DNA of 64,000 nucleotides, from contig NZ_QOVM01000001.1 of NCBI RefSeq assembly GCF_004104375.1, positions 310,001 to 374,000 on the forward strand, read 5' to 3'. Positions 29,136 through 38,068 of the stretch are shown one piece after another. The position numbers and the translations under genes are program-made. The notes beneath the pieces were generated by a model, which saw only the letters and a list, made by a program, of their open reading frames with translations, had not been told where the DNA came from and did no database searches. The first letter of the stretch is position 1, and each line of letters begins with the position of its first letter. The stretch comes from Leeuwenhoekiella aequorea (GTDB lineage: Bacteria; Bacteroidota; Bacteroidia; Flavobacteriales; Flavobacteriaceae).

Positions 29136-30206
29136 ATGATGTTAACTATTAAAGATAAAAAGCGGTATTCCAGACATATTCTACTTGATGAGGTGGGAGA
29201 ATTAGGGCAGCAAAAACTTAAAAATGCTCACGTGCTTGTAATTGGCTGTGGTGGTTTAGGTTGTCCTGTTTTGCAGTATTTAGCTGCTGCCGGAATAGGG
29301 CAATTAGGGATTATAGATGATGATCGCGTTGATGTTAGTAATTTGCAACGACAGATTTTATTTACAGAGAATCACGCTGGAGCATTGAAGGTTGAAGCTG
29401 CAAAAGAGGTGTTAACCAGGCTGAATTCACAATTAAAAATTGAGACTTACCCCACACGCTTATCTGCGGATAATGCACTCGATTTGTTTGCTAAATACGA
29501 TGTTATTGTTGAAGGTAGCGATAGTTTCAGTACAAAATATCTGGCGAATGATGCTGCGGTACTAACCAATAAGCCACTGGTTTTTGGATCTATTTTTAAG
29601 TTTGAAGGGCAGGTTTCTGTGTTTAATTACAAAAACGGCCCTACTTACCGTTGCGTGTATCCCGAGCCGGTTTCAGAAGCAGAAATGCCTACTTGTAGCG
29701 AAGTAGGTGTACTGGGAATTCTACCCGGAATTATAGGAATGTTTCAGGCAAATGAAGTGCTTAAGATTATTTTAGATTTGGGGAATGTGCTTTCAGGGAA
29801 ACTTCTCATTTACAATAGTCTTGAAGCCTCTCAAATACTGCTTCCGTTTGCAAAAAATGAGGCCATCAAAATCTCAGAACTTATTGAACTGGATTTGAGT
29901 TGTACGATACCTTCAATTCCTGAAATAGATTATTCCGCCTACGCGGAAGCTAAAGAAATCTATTTTTTAGTAGATGTACGGGAGCAGGAAGAACGGGAAC
30001 ATTTCAGTTTAGGTGGTTTGCACATTCCTTTAAAAGAACTATTAGCTAATCCTCAAGTACTCGCAGCGCAGGAAAACCTCGTATTGTATTGCGCTTCCGG
30101 GAAACGTAGTGCTGTTGGGGTAAAAGCACTTATAGAACATTTTCCGCTTAAAAAAATAGTGAATTTAAAAGGAGGAGTTTCAGCTGTTATTTTTACCGAA
30201 AGCTAA
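29136..30206 (+). CDS. thiF: ThiF/MoeB-type adenylyltransferase fused to a rhodanese domain
   Basis: Activates the ThiS C-terminus by adenylation. Residues 1-250 form the E1-like domain: RYSRHILLDEVGELGQQ, ATP-binding VIGCGGLGCPV, DDDRVDVSNLQRQILF and the RCVYPEP/PTCSEVGVLGILPG region. The MoeB-type pair of CxxC zinc motifs is not evident. Residues 265-356 are a rhodanese domain with VDVREQEEREHF and the persulfide Cys in LYCASGKRSAVG, so sulfur transfer and adenylation are joined in one protein. It is the last gene of the operon. Its stop overlaps the helicase gene on the other strand by four bases. Confidence 0.92.
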   Translation: MMLTIKDKKRYSRHILLDEVGELGQQKLKNAHVLVIGCGGLGCPVLQYLAAAGIGQLGIIDDDRVDVSNLQRQILFTENHAGALKVEAAKEVLTRLNSQLKIETYPTRLSADNALDLFAKYDVIVEGSDSFSTKYLANDAAVLTNKPLVFGSIFKFEGQVSVFNYKNGPTYRCVYPEPVSEAEMPTCSEVGVLGILPGIIGMFQANEVLKIILDLGNVLSGKLLIYNSLEASQILLPFAKNEAIKISELIELDLSCTIPSIPEIDYSAYAEAKEIYFLVDVREQEEREHFSLGGLHIPLKELLANPQVLAAQENLVLYCASGKRSAVGVKALIEHFPLKKIVNLKGGVSAVIFTES

Positions 30207-32671
30207 ATCTTATCTAGATACCTCAGCATATTCTTAATGCGATCTTCGAGTTTTTCACTACTCAGTTTTTCGCGTAGGCGATCTGTAATAATAGGGAAGG
30301 AGAACGGCGTTGCTTTCTGGCACGCTCTTACAATTATTTCTTGTTTTTCGATGCGCTCTAAGGCAATACGCAAGCGGCCTTCTTCAAGTTGGTGCTCAAA
30401 CGTCTCACGATACGCCTGCTGAAACAACAAATTTTCGGGCTCATAATCCCGAAACACTTCAAACAACAACTGACTATTACTTTGCAGGTGTTTGTTTTTG
30501 ACTATTTTCCCCGGAAAACCGGTAAAAACCATTCCGCTAATTACCGCAATATCTCTAAATTTTCTGCGTGCCATTTCGGTGCTGTTTAAGCTTTTTTGCA
30601 GATCTTCAAATAAAAATTCTGAAGTAAAAAGATCATTATCAAGCACCTGTTGCATATCTATTTTCTGGTCTGACAAGATCTCAAAACCATAATCATTAAA
30701 GGCAATGCTAAAGGTTATGGGCGAAAGTAAACTAATGCGATATGCTAGTAGACTGCCTAAAGCTTCGTGTACAAATCGTCCCTCAAAAGGGTAAAATATA
30801 TGGTGATAGCCCTCTCTACTTTTAAAGGTTTCTATGAGAAACTCATCATTTGTAGGGACAATAGATTCCAAACGCTGGCGCTCAAAAATTTCTTTCAAGG
30901 CCTGCAGTTCGCGGGTTTGTTGTGCAAAGGGTAAGTTTGCAGAGTAGAGCTCTTCGCGCAGCAGTTCGCTCATTTGAGCAGATAAGGTGAGTCTACCTCC
31001 CATCCAACTAACCACGCGGGCTTGTTTTTTAGTTTTTGCCTTTTTGACTAAAACCTGCATTCCTTTTATGCGATAAAGTTCGAGGTTTTTACCAGCAAAC
31101 GTAAATACATCACCCGGTGATAATTTTGAGATAAACCATTCTTCAACACTACCTATAAAACCACCTTTTAGATATTTTACCTGCAGTACGGCATCGCTCA
31201 CAATAGTTCCTATTTGCAAGCGGTGGCGCATTGCAACGGCTTTGCTGTTTACTTTAAATTTTCCATCGTCTTCAATTTCAATTTTTTTGTATTCGTCGTA
31301 CGCTTGTAAAGACTGACTACCTTTTGTGATGAAGTTGAGAATCCAACGCCATTGATCTTCGGTCATTGCCTGAAAACAGAAGGTCTGTTTAATTTCTTTC
31401 CAGATATCTGCTGGGTAAAATCCATCAGAAACCGCCAAAGTCGTCAAATACTGAATCAACACATCAAAACTTAATAAATACGGTATGCGATCTTCTACCA
31501 CTTGGTTAATAGCTGCTTTCCCCAATGCCGAAGCTTCGATTAACTCAATCGCATGTGTAGGTAAAAAATAGATGACGCTTTGTTTTCCCGGCTGGTGACC
31601 ACTGCGTCCTGCACGTTGTAAAAAGCGCGCAACGCCTTTAGGTCCACCTATTTGGATAATGCTTTCTACAGGAGCAAAATCTACACCCAGATCAAGGCTA
31701 GAGGTACAAATCACGGCTTTTAGACTCTCGTTGCGAATGGCTTCTTCCACCCACAATCGGGTTTCTTTATTTATACTTCCGTGATGCATTGCGAGTTCGC
31801 CGGCATACTCAGGATGTTTATGCATCAATTTCTGAAACCACAATTCGCATTGCGCTCTGGTATTTGTAAACAATAAAGTTGTTTTGCTGTTATTGATTAT
31901 AGGCACAACTTCTTCAACCAGATGTAAACCCATGTGACCGCGCCACGGAAATTTTTCCATAGTCTCAGGGATAATGCTTTCTACTTTATACGATTTCCCA
32001 AGATTTGCTTTTATCAATACTGAATTTTCAAAAGCCTCAGAGTCGGTTCCTAAAAGCACTTCGCGTGCCTGGTTGAGATTTCCTATAGTTGCTGAAATTC
32101 CCCAAATACGCAGTTTTGGAGCAATTGTCTTAAGTCTTGATAATCCCAACTCTACATGAACGCCTCGTTTGCTGCCTAAAAGTTCATGCCACTCATCAAT
32201 TACAATTGCTGTACAGTCTTTAAAAACCTTGTCGTAGCCCTTAGAAGTTAGTAAAAGCTGTAAGCTTTCTGGAGTAGTGATGAGCAAATCTGGCATTTTG
32301 CGTTTTTGCTTCGCGCGCTCGGCTTGAGGCGTGTCTCCTGTACGTATACCTATAGTTAGTTGAGTTTCCAAACCATCAGAAAACCGTTGCGCCGCCTGTG
32401 CAATTTCTACTGAAAGCGCCCGCAGTGGTGTAATCCATATTGCTTTTAATCCCGGCTTGTGTTTAGTTTTATAATCAGGATTATTTTTAATGTAGTCTAA
32501 AACAAACCCGGCCCACAAGGCATAGGTTTTACCGCTTCCTGTTGGCGCGTTTAACAAACCATTTTTACCCGCCAAAAATGCATCCCAACTTTCTTCCTGA
32601 AAGGGAAAAGGTTTCCAGCCCTGAGATTTAAACCAGGATTTTGCGAGTGTATGTAGCTGTTTATTTGTCAT
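30203..32671 (-). CDS. Ligase-associated DEXH-box helicase (Lhr-like)
   Basis: An 822-residue superfamily 2 helicase of the ligase-associated DNA damage response family. Motifs in order are FPFQEESWDAFLAG (Q motif), NAPTGSGKTYALWAG (Walker A), LLITTPESLQLLL, VIDEWHELLGSKRG (DEWH), WGISATIGN, and the second RecA domain with CTSSLDLGVDFAPVESI and FLQRAGRSGHQPG. A long C-terminal region, as in Lhr, follows. It is the last gene of a three-gene unit with ligase (six bases apart) and exonuclease. It likely unwinds DNA for repair; the precise substrate is not known. Confidence 0.93.
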   Translation of the reverse strand: MTNKQLHTLAKSWFKSQGWKPFPFQEESWDAFLAGKNGLLNAPTGSGKTYALWAGFVLDYIKNNPDYKTKHKPGLKAIWITPLRALSVEIAQAAQRFSDGLETQLTIGIRTGDTPQAERAKQKRKMPDLLITTPESLQLLLTSKGYDKVFKDCTAIVIDEWHELLGSKRGVHVELGLSRLKTIAPKLRIWGISATIGNLNQAREVLLGTDSEAFENSVLIKANLGKSYKVESIIPETMEKFPWRGHMGLHLVEEVVPIINNSKTTLLFTNTRAQCELWFQKLMHKHPEYAGELAMHHGSINKETRLWVEEAIRNESLKAVICTSSLDLGVDFAPVESIIQIGGPKGVARFLQRAGRSGHQPGKQSVIYFLPTHAIELIEASALGKAAINQVVEDRIPYLLSFDVLIQYLTTLAVSDGFYPADIWKEIKQTFCFQAMTEDQWRWILNFITKGSQSLQAYDEYKKIEIEDDGKFKVNSKAVAMRHRLQIGTIVSDAVLQVKYLKGGFIGSVEEWFISKLSPGDVFTFAGKNLELYRIKGMQVLVKKAKTKKQARVVSWMGGRLTLSAQMSELLREELYSANLPFAQQTRELQALKEIFERQRLESIVPTNDEFLIETFKSREGYHHIFYPFEGRFVHEALGSLLAYRISLLSPITFSIAFNDYGFEILSDQKIDMQQVLDNDLFTSEFLFEDLQKSLNSTEMARRKFRDIAVISGMVFTGFPGKIVKNKHLQSNSQLLFEVFRDYEPENLLFQQAYRETFEHQLEEGRLRIALERIEKQEIIVRACQKATPFSFPIITDRLREKLSSEKLEDRIKNMLRYLDKI

Positions 32672-32677
32672 ACCGGA

Positions 32678-34288
32678 TTATTCACCTTTTTCAGGCTTCG
32701 GAATCAATTGCTTGAGGTCTTCTAAGGTATTGGCATCCTCAATTTTTTTGTCTTTACGCCAGCGCAGCATTCTGGGAAATCGGGTAGCTACGCCGCTTTT
32801 GTGACGTTTAGATAGCGCGATGCCTTCAAAGGCGATCTCAAAAACATGATGTGGTGTGACACTGCGCACGGGACCAAAACGTTCTAACGTATTTTTTTTA
32901 ATCCATGCATCCAAACTGCGAAACTCGGCATCTGTTAATCCCGAATAGGCTTTAGCAAATGTTACAAGTTCTTCTTTGTCATCATCCCAAAGACCAAAGG
33001 TGTAATCTGTAAACAGGTTGCTGCGTCTCCCGTGACCCCGCATTGCATACGTGAGAACAGCATCTATAGTAAGCGGATCGACTTTCCATTTCCACCAATC
33101 GCCTTTTTTACGGCCTACGAGGTAAGGAGAATCTTTCCGCTTGAGCATTAAGCCTTCAGACATCACTTCCCGGCTGCGCTCTCGTTCTACTGCTGCCTCT
33201 TCCCAATTTGAAAACTCGATGGTTTCTGAAAGATGTAATGGTAATTCTTCAGTTTTAACTTCGGCATATAGCTTTTCTAAAAGTTTACGCCGTTCGGCGA
33301 AAGCCATATCACGTATGTCTTTACCATCCCACTCCAGAATATCGTAGGCTTTAAGAATTACAGGAGTTTTTTTGAGTTGGGCTTTGGTAATATTTTTACG
33401 ACCGATTCGGGTTTGTAAATCATTAAATGTGCCTATTGTATTTTTTTTATAAGGGAGAATTTCGCCGTCTAGTACGGTTCCGTTAGGTAATGCTGAAACA
33501 AAAGCTTCAAACTCAGGATATTTATCGGTAACGAGTTCTTCTCCGCGGCTCCATACAAACAATTCTTCATTACGAATAATTACCTGAGATCGTATTCCAT
33601 CCCATTTATGTTCTGCGTACCAATTATTTACATCACCTAAATCTTCTGGTTTGTCTTCAATAGCATAGGCGAGGTAAAAGGGATAGGGTTTGCTGAGGTA
33701 ATCTGCTGCATTTTCTTCTAAAATAAGTTCTTGAAAACTAATTTTTTTAGGATCCCAATTCCCCATTAATTTGTAAGCTAAAACATCAATGTCTATACCT
33801 GTAGCTTTTGCCAGTGCACGCGTCATTAACTTCTGACTCACACCAATTCGAAAACTTCCGGTAATGAGTTTAGTAAATACAAAGCGCTCGTAGTAGTTGA
33901 GGTTTGTCCAGTTTTCATGAAGATATTCTCGCTTTTCTTCTTCGGTTTTTTTCTTAAGGGCAATCATTTCTTCAAGAAACTGAGTCAGGCTTTTTTCGGT
34001 ACTATCTTCAGAAGCCGGAATCACAAGTGCAATAGTTTCTGCGAGATCACCTACGATATGATAGCTTTCTTCAAACAACCATAAGGGAATATTGGCGAGT
34101 TCCGTCGCCCAGGTACGCAATAATGTGGTGTTTACCGGTCGTGGTGGGCGACGGTGTGAAAGAATAGCAATCGTCCACACTTTATCTTTAGGGGAAGCTT
34201 CCTGAAAATATTGGGTAAGTGCATCTACCTTAACATTAGTTTTGTTAGTGCTGTCTATTTTCTTAATAAGTTGTGCAAATGCCTTCAT
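32678..34288 (-). CDS. ATP-dependent DNA ligase (ligase-associated repair module)
   Basis: A 536-residue single-subunit ligase. The adenylated lysine is in AEHKWDGIRSQV (motif I, K228). Motifs III and IV are WSRGEELVTDKYPEFE and DGEILPYKK, motif V is SEGLMLKRKDSPYLVGRKKGDWWKWK, and an OB domain follows. The N-terminal 200 residues form the helical DNA-binding domain. I chose the start at 34288 (MKAFAQLIKKIDSTN). The in-frame ATG at 34303 lies inside a palindromic repeat and adds only five residues. It is grouped with the helicase and exonuclease genes. Confidence 0.94.
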   Translation of the reverse strand: MKAFAQLIKKIDSTNKTNVKVDALTQYFQEASPKDKVWTIAILSHRRPPRPVNTTLLRTWATELANIPLWLFEESYHIVGDLAETIALVIPASEDSTEKSLTQFLEEMIALKKKTEEEKREYLHENWTNLNYYERFVFTKLITGSFRIGVSQKLMTRALAKATGIDIDVLAYKLMGNWDPKKISFQELILEENAADYLSKPYPFYLAYAIEDKPEDLGDVNNWYAEHKWDGIRSQVIIRNEELFVWSRGEELVTDKYPEFEAFVSALPNGTVLDGEILPYKKNTIGTFNDLQTRIGRKNITKAQLKKTPVILKAYDILEWDGKDIRDMAFAERRKLLEKLYAEVKTEELPLHLSETIEFSNWEEAAVERERSREVMSEGLMLKRKDSPYLVGRKKGDWWKWKVDPLTIDAVLTYAMRGHGRRSNLFTDYTFGLWDDDKEELVTFAKAYSGLTDAEFRSLDAWIKKNTLERFGPVRSVTPHHVFEIAFEGIALSKRHKSGVATRFPRMLRWRKDKKIEDANTLEDLKQLIPKPEKGE

Positions 34289-34296
34289 ATCGCTGT

Positions 34297-34335
34297 ACCT
34301 CATCCCCAGCCCTTCTCAACAGAGAAAAGGGAGCG
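34297..34335. repeat. REP-like palindromic element between exonuclease and ligase genes
   Basis: On the minus strand this reads as a CCC-TT-TTCTC / GAGAA-GGG hairpin (arms at 34322-34331 and 34310-34317, two-base bulge, four-base loop), followed by CTGGGGATGAGG. That G-rich tail after a hairpin is the layout of dispersed REP-type elements seen in many genomes, including Bacteroidetes. It fills nearly the whole 53-base gap. Only this copy is clear in the window. Confidence 0.45.
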
Positions 34336-34341
34336 GAGTAG

Positions 34342-35364
34342 TTAATTTTCTTCAGATTCTTCTTTTTTATTTTCTTCTCCGAGTTCGCCTTCATATTGTG
34401 TAGCTTCGGTACGTGCGTCGTAACCTTGTTCCAGTAAAAAGCGCGTAAAAATATCGGTATAACCGTGTGTGCTGATGATCTTTTCTGCACCTGTAGCTTT
34501 CACACTTTCTAGTAAACCTTGCCAGTCACAATGGTCGCTTAGTACAAAACCTTTATCAATCGCTCTTCTTCTTCGCGCTCCGCGAAAAGTCATCCAACCA
34601 CTCGCAGATGCGGTAACGTAGGGAACCATCTTACGTATCCACGTACTGCCGTGCGCGCTGGGCGGTGCAACTACAATATTGCCTATAAAATCTTCTTTTT
34701 TGGTATCTCGGGTTACACGCGTAGTTACCGGCATTGAGGTAAGGGGTCGTATGACTTCGGTCATGTTTTCTATTGCCCCATGGGTATATATCTTACCAAT
34801 GTCTGTATCTAGATAGCGCAACAAGCGCTGTGCTTTACCCAATGAATATCCAAATATTATAGAAGTTTTGCCCTCAGCTTTGTTTTCTGCCCACCAATTG
34901 TTGATGTCTGTAAAGACTTCAGCTTGCGGGCGCCACTTAAAAGCAGGAAGACCAAATGTGCTTTCTGTTATAAAAGTGTGGCACTTAACCGGTTCATAAG
35001 GTACAGCAATACCATCATCTTCCGTTTTATAATCTCCAGTAAATACCCATACTTCACCTTTGTGCTCTACGCGTATTTGAGAGCTGCCAATAATATGTCC
35101 GGCGGGATGCAGGCTAAATTTGACATTGTTAATTACAAAAGTTTCGCACCATTCTTTACCAGTCACATTAATCTCACCAAGCCGATGTCGTATAATAGGA
35201 ACATTAGTGTGGTGTGTGATATAAGACTTATGCCCATATCGACTATGATCTGCATGACCATGAGAAATAATGGCTTTATCTACCGGTTTCCAAGGATCGA
35301 GATATACATTGGCTGCTGCACAAAATATACCTTTGTCGTTAAATTGTAAGAGAGGCTCTGCGAT
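34342..35364 (-). CDS. Ligase-associated MBL-fold exonuclease with an apparent non-AUG start
   Basis: A metallo-beta-lactamase/beta-CASP-type nuclease of the ligase-associated repair module. The frame reads back from the first GTG (35166) through about 66 further conserved residues to a stop at 35401-35403. That extension holds the essential metal motif ISHGHADHSRYGH. The region IAEPLLQFNDKG matches the expected N-terminus of the family, yet contains no ATG, GTG or TTG. ATC at 35362-35364 is the best placed start (340 residues), with ATT at 35386-35388 as an alternative. Later motifs are SLHPAGHIIGSSQIR, GDYKTED, ITESTFGLP and LSDHCDW. The C-terminal tail is acidic. Confidence 0.82.
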   Translation of the reverse strand: MAEPLLQFNDKGIFCAAANVYLDPWKPVDKAIISHGHADHSRYGHKSYITHHTNVPIIRHRLGEINVTGKEWCETFVINNVKFSLHPAGHIIGSSQIRVEHKGEVWVFTGDYKTEDDGIAVPYEPVKCHTFITESTFGLPAFKWRPQAEVFTDINNWWAENKAEGKTSIIFGYSLGKAQRLLRYLDTDIGKIYTHGAIENMTEVIRPLTSMPVTTRVTRDTKKEDFIGNIVVAPPSAHGSTWIRKMVPYVTASASGWMTFRGARRRRAIDKGFVLSDHCDWQGLLESVKATGAEKIISTHGYTDIFTRFLLEQGYDARTEATQYEGELGEENKKEESEEN

Positions 35365-35575
35365 GACTAAGTGGTTTTTATTTAAAATTACGAAGCCCGA
35401 TTACTACTCTTTATAGGATTAAGAAAAGATTAGCTAGAATTATAACTTATTAAGAATTACTAGTTACCAGTGGGCGAGTTGCTAAAGTAGAAATCACTAA
35501 AAACTCAAATGCCTTAATAGCTAGTAAGAGCCCTAAATTAATACTGTTTAAATTTCTAAACGATTGCAGAATATC

Positions 35576-35583
35576 TATCTTTG
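35576..35583 (+). promoter_or_regulatory. Candidate -7 element upstream of the TerB-like gene
   Basis: TATCTTTG fits the Bacteroidetes -7 consensus TAnnTTTG and lies 20 bases before the ATG at 35603. No convincing -33 TTG at the usual spacing is seen. Confidence 0.4.
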
Positions 35584-35602
35584 ATCTTTTAAAATTAGAA
35601 CC

Positions 35603-36028
35603 ATGTCTTTTACAGATTTATTTGATAGCGGAGAGCACAGACGTAATTTAGGTCATTTTGCAGCAATTGCAAATATGGCAACTGTTGATGGTGAACTAAA
35701 CGCCGAAGAAACAAAACTTTTAAAGCGTTTTGCAGTTAAGCTTGATATTGATGAAAGTGAATATGTCGATATCGTAGAGAATGCACGCAAGTATCCTATA
35801 AACCCTCCTAATACTTCAGAAAAACGTTTAGAGCGTTTGCATGATTTATTAAGAATGATATTTGTTGATCATACTATAGACGACCACGAGCGTTTTTTAA
35901 TAGAAAAATATGCTATAGGTTTAGGTTTTAGCGCAGAACGTGCTAAAATGATCATTGAGCGCTCTATAGATATTTTTCAAGGTGGTGTAGATTTTGAAGA
36001 TTATCTATATCTACTAGAGAAAAAATAG
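35603..36028 (+). CDS. TerB-like protein
   Basis: A 141-residue all-helical acidic protein of the TerB/DjlA-N family. Two repeats of the pattern appear: AIANMATVDGELNAEETKLLKRFAVKLDI, and LLRMIFVDHTIDDHERFLIEKYAIGLGF. In each, the D-G-x(n)-E or D-D-H-E acidic positions resemble the metal-binding residues of TerB. The family is linked to tellurite and stress responses, but solitary members like this one have no fixed role. It is monocistronic, with its own terminator. Confidence 0.82.
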   Translation: MSFTDLFDSGEHRRNLGHFAAIANMATVDGELNAEETKLLKRFAVKLDIDESEYVDIVENARKYPINPPNTSEKRLERLHDLLRMIFVDHTIDDHERFLIEKYAIGLGFSAERAKMIIERSIDIFQGGVDFEDYLYLLEKK

Positions 36029-36049
36029 CATAATTAGAATATTAATTAC

Positions 36050-36082
36050 TACCCGCACAAGTTTATTGTAGCGGGTATTTTT
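36050..36082 (+). terminator. Intrinsic terminator after the TerB-like gene
   Basis: TACCCGC (36050-36056) pairs with GCGGGTA (36071-36077), an inner ACAA/TTGT extends the stem across a bulged A, and five T follow. Confidence 0.8.
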
Positions 36083-36174
36083 ATTTATACCCGGTAGAAT
36101 TATAGGTAACCCTAAGAGATTACTAATTTTCTTCTTTTATTAAAAATGTATCTTTATCCGCAAATTAATTAGGT

Positions 36175-36666
36175 ATGAATGCACAAATACGTATAGCCGA
36201 ATCTAACGATATGGCTCAGGTTTTAAGACTTATAACAGAACTTGCAGTGTATGAGAAAGAACCAGATGCGGTAGAAATTACGGTAGATGATTTAATTGCT
36301 TACGGAACCGGAGAAGATCGCGATTTTACCTGTTTTATTGCTGAACGCGATGGAGACATATTAGGTATTGCGTTAGTTTATTTTAGATTTTCTACATGGA
36401 AAGGACGCACGGTACATCTAGAGGATTTAATTGTACGAGAGCAGTACAGAGGTCAAGGTATAGGAATGGCCTTATATACCGAAGTAATTAATTACACATA
36501 TAGCTTGGGCCTAAAACGCGTAGAGTGGGTGGTGCTGGACTGGAATACGAATGCTGTTGATTTTTATAAGAGATCGGGTGCAATTGTAATGCAAGAATGG
36601 AATACGGTGCAGATGGATACACAGGCTATGAAGCAGTTTCTAGTTTCAAAAGGAAAAATCGATTAA
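36175..36666 (+). CDS. GNAT family N-acetyltransferase
   Basis: A 163-residue acetyltransferase resembling the diamine (spermidine/spermine-type) acetyltransferase branch. The acetyl-CoA site is VREQYRGQGIGMALYTEV (R/Q-x-x-G-x-G/A). VHLEDLIV before it and LDWNTNAVDFYKRSGAIVMQEW after it are typical. The substrate is not known; a polyamine or amino acid is likely from the resemblance. It ends six bases before the aspartate kinase gene, so the two are probably cotranscribed. Confidence 0.87.
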   Translation: MNAQIRIAESNDMAQVLRLITELAVYEKEPDAVEITVDDLIAYGTGEDRDFTCFIAERDGDILGIALVYFRFSTWKGRTVHLEDLIVREQYRGQGIGMALYTEVINYTYSLGLKRVEWVVLDWNTNAVDFYKRSGAIVMQEWNTVQMDTQAMKQFLVSKGKID

Positions 36667-36672
36667 CAGCTT

Positions 36673-37929
36673 ATGAGTTTTGAAGTTTACAAATTTGGAG
36701 GAGCTTCTGTATCTACTGCAGACGGAGTGCGTAACCTTATTGCTATCCTAAATAAAAGCACTTCTAAAGATATAATCATTGTAGTCTCTGCAATGGGAAA
36801 AATAACAAATGCATTAGAGCGCGTCGTAGCATCTTATTTTGAATCTAAAGAATTATGTGTTGAAGCCATTCAGCCAGTTATAGAATATCATTTTTCACTT
36901 GCTGAAGATTTATTTGAAAACCACGCCACACCGGTTTTTAAAAAATTACAGCGACTATTTGAAGAGTTAAACGGTTTTCTAAATCGAAACAAGTCTCCAG
37001 ACTATGATTTTGTTTATGATCAAGTCGTGAGTTACGGAGAGTTATTGAGTACTACCATTGTAAATGCTTATTTAAGTGAAAATGGGTTTGCGAGTGTTTG
37101 GCACGATGTGCGCGAGTATATTAAAACAGATGCTACGTATCGAGAAGGCAAAGTAAACTGGGAGTTAACAATGCAAAATCTTAGTACGGAACTTCCTAAA
37201 ACTGGAATACACCTAATGCAAGGTTTTATAGGGTCTGAAGCAAATGGCTTTACCACTACATTAGGGAGAGAAGGGAGTGATTATACTGCAGCAATTATTG
37301 CCTACTGCTTAAATGCAAAAGCTGTTACTATTTGGAAGGACGTCCCGGGAGTTTTAAGTGCAGATCCAAGGTATTTTGACCACGCAGTTTTACTTCGGTT
37401 TATATCTTATCAGGAAGCGATAGAGCTTGCCTTTTACGGGGCCTCGGTCATACATCCTAAAACATTGCAGCCCCTACAACGTAAAGAAATACCCTTATTT
37501 GTAAGGTCATTTAATGATCCTGATGCACCCGGAACTCAAGTGAGTTTAGGTCAAGCTATTGAACCAGAAGTTCCTTGCTATATTTTAAAAAAGAATCAAG
37601 TGTTGTTAGAATTGGCCTCTCTGGATTTTTCCTTTATGGCAGAAGAAAATATAGGAGAGATTTTTAAGCTTCTTGGCATTTATAAGATGAAGGTAGATTT
37701 GATTCAGAATTCTGCAATTAGTTTTTCGGTTTGCGTCGATAATAAATTTAAGAACCTGGAAGTTCTTGTAGCTAAATTACGTGCAGATTTTAAAGTGACT
37801 GTACATCAGAATGTAAATCTGTATACTTTAAGACATGCCACTTCAGAATCTATCGAGATACTGGAGCTAAATAAAGAGATTTTATTAAAACAAGTTGCAC
37901 AAAATACCGTTCAACTCGTTACATTATAG
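36673..37929 (+). CDS. lysC: Aspartate kinase (monofunctional)
   Basis: Phosphorylates aspartate in the first step to lysine, threonine and methionine. The 418-residue protein starts with the kinase motif VYKFGGASVSTADGVRN. TTLGREGSDYTAAIIAY and ITIWKDVPGVLSADPR-like sequence (here VTIWKDVPGVLSADPRYF) are the substrate and nucleotide sites. The C-terminus from about residue 300 is an ACT-type regulatory region, shorter and more divergent than in enterobacterial LysC, so feedback control may be weak or different. Confidence 0.93.
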   Translation: MSFEVYKFGGASVSTADGVRNLIAILNKSTSKDIIIVVSAMGKITNALERVVASYFESKELCVEAIQPVIEYHFSLAEDLFENHATPVFKKLQRLFEELNGFLNRNKSPDYDFVYDQVVSYGELLSTTIVNAYLSENGFASVWHDVREYIKTDATYREGKVNWELTMQNLSTELPKTGIHLMQGFIGSEANGFTTTLGREGSDYTAAIIAYCLNAKAVTIWKDVPGVLSADPRYFDHAVLLRFISYQEAIELAFYGASVIHPKTLQPLQRKEIPLFVRSFNDPDAPGTQVSLGQAIEPEVPCYILKKNQVLLELASLDFSFMAEENIGEIFKLLGIYKMKVDLIQNSAISFSVCVDNKFKNLEVLVAKLRADFKVTVHQNVNLYTLRHATSESIEILELNKEILLKQVAQNTVQLVTL

Positions 37930-37950
37930 GATGCTTGCTTCGTTTTTGCT

Positions 37951-37958
37951 TATATTTG
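37951..37958 (+). promoter_or_regulatory. Candidate -7 element upstream of the OlsF-type gene
   Basis: TATATTTG matches TAnnTTTG, with a TTG 13 bases upstream (closer than the usual spacing). It lies between the lysC stop and the acyltransferase gene and would give a leader of about 100 bases. Confidence 0.3.
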
Positions 37959-38068
37959 TTTTCTACCTTTTTTGGTTGTCTGTAAGTAGTAGGCCCTACC
38001 TTTAAAATAATTGAGTTAAAACTATATACCTTTAGTATTTTTCAAAAGGTCTTGAACACTAGAAATTA

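Noticed and set aside
34342-35166. Start of the exonuclease at the GTG at 35166
   Set aside because: It would remove the HGHADH metal motif and about 66 conserved residues upstream in the same frame.
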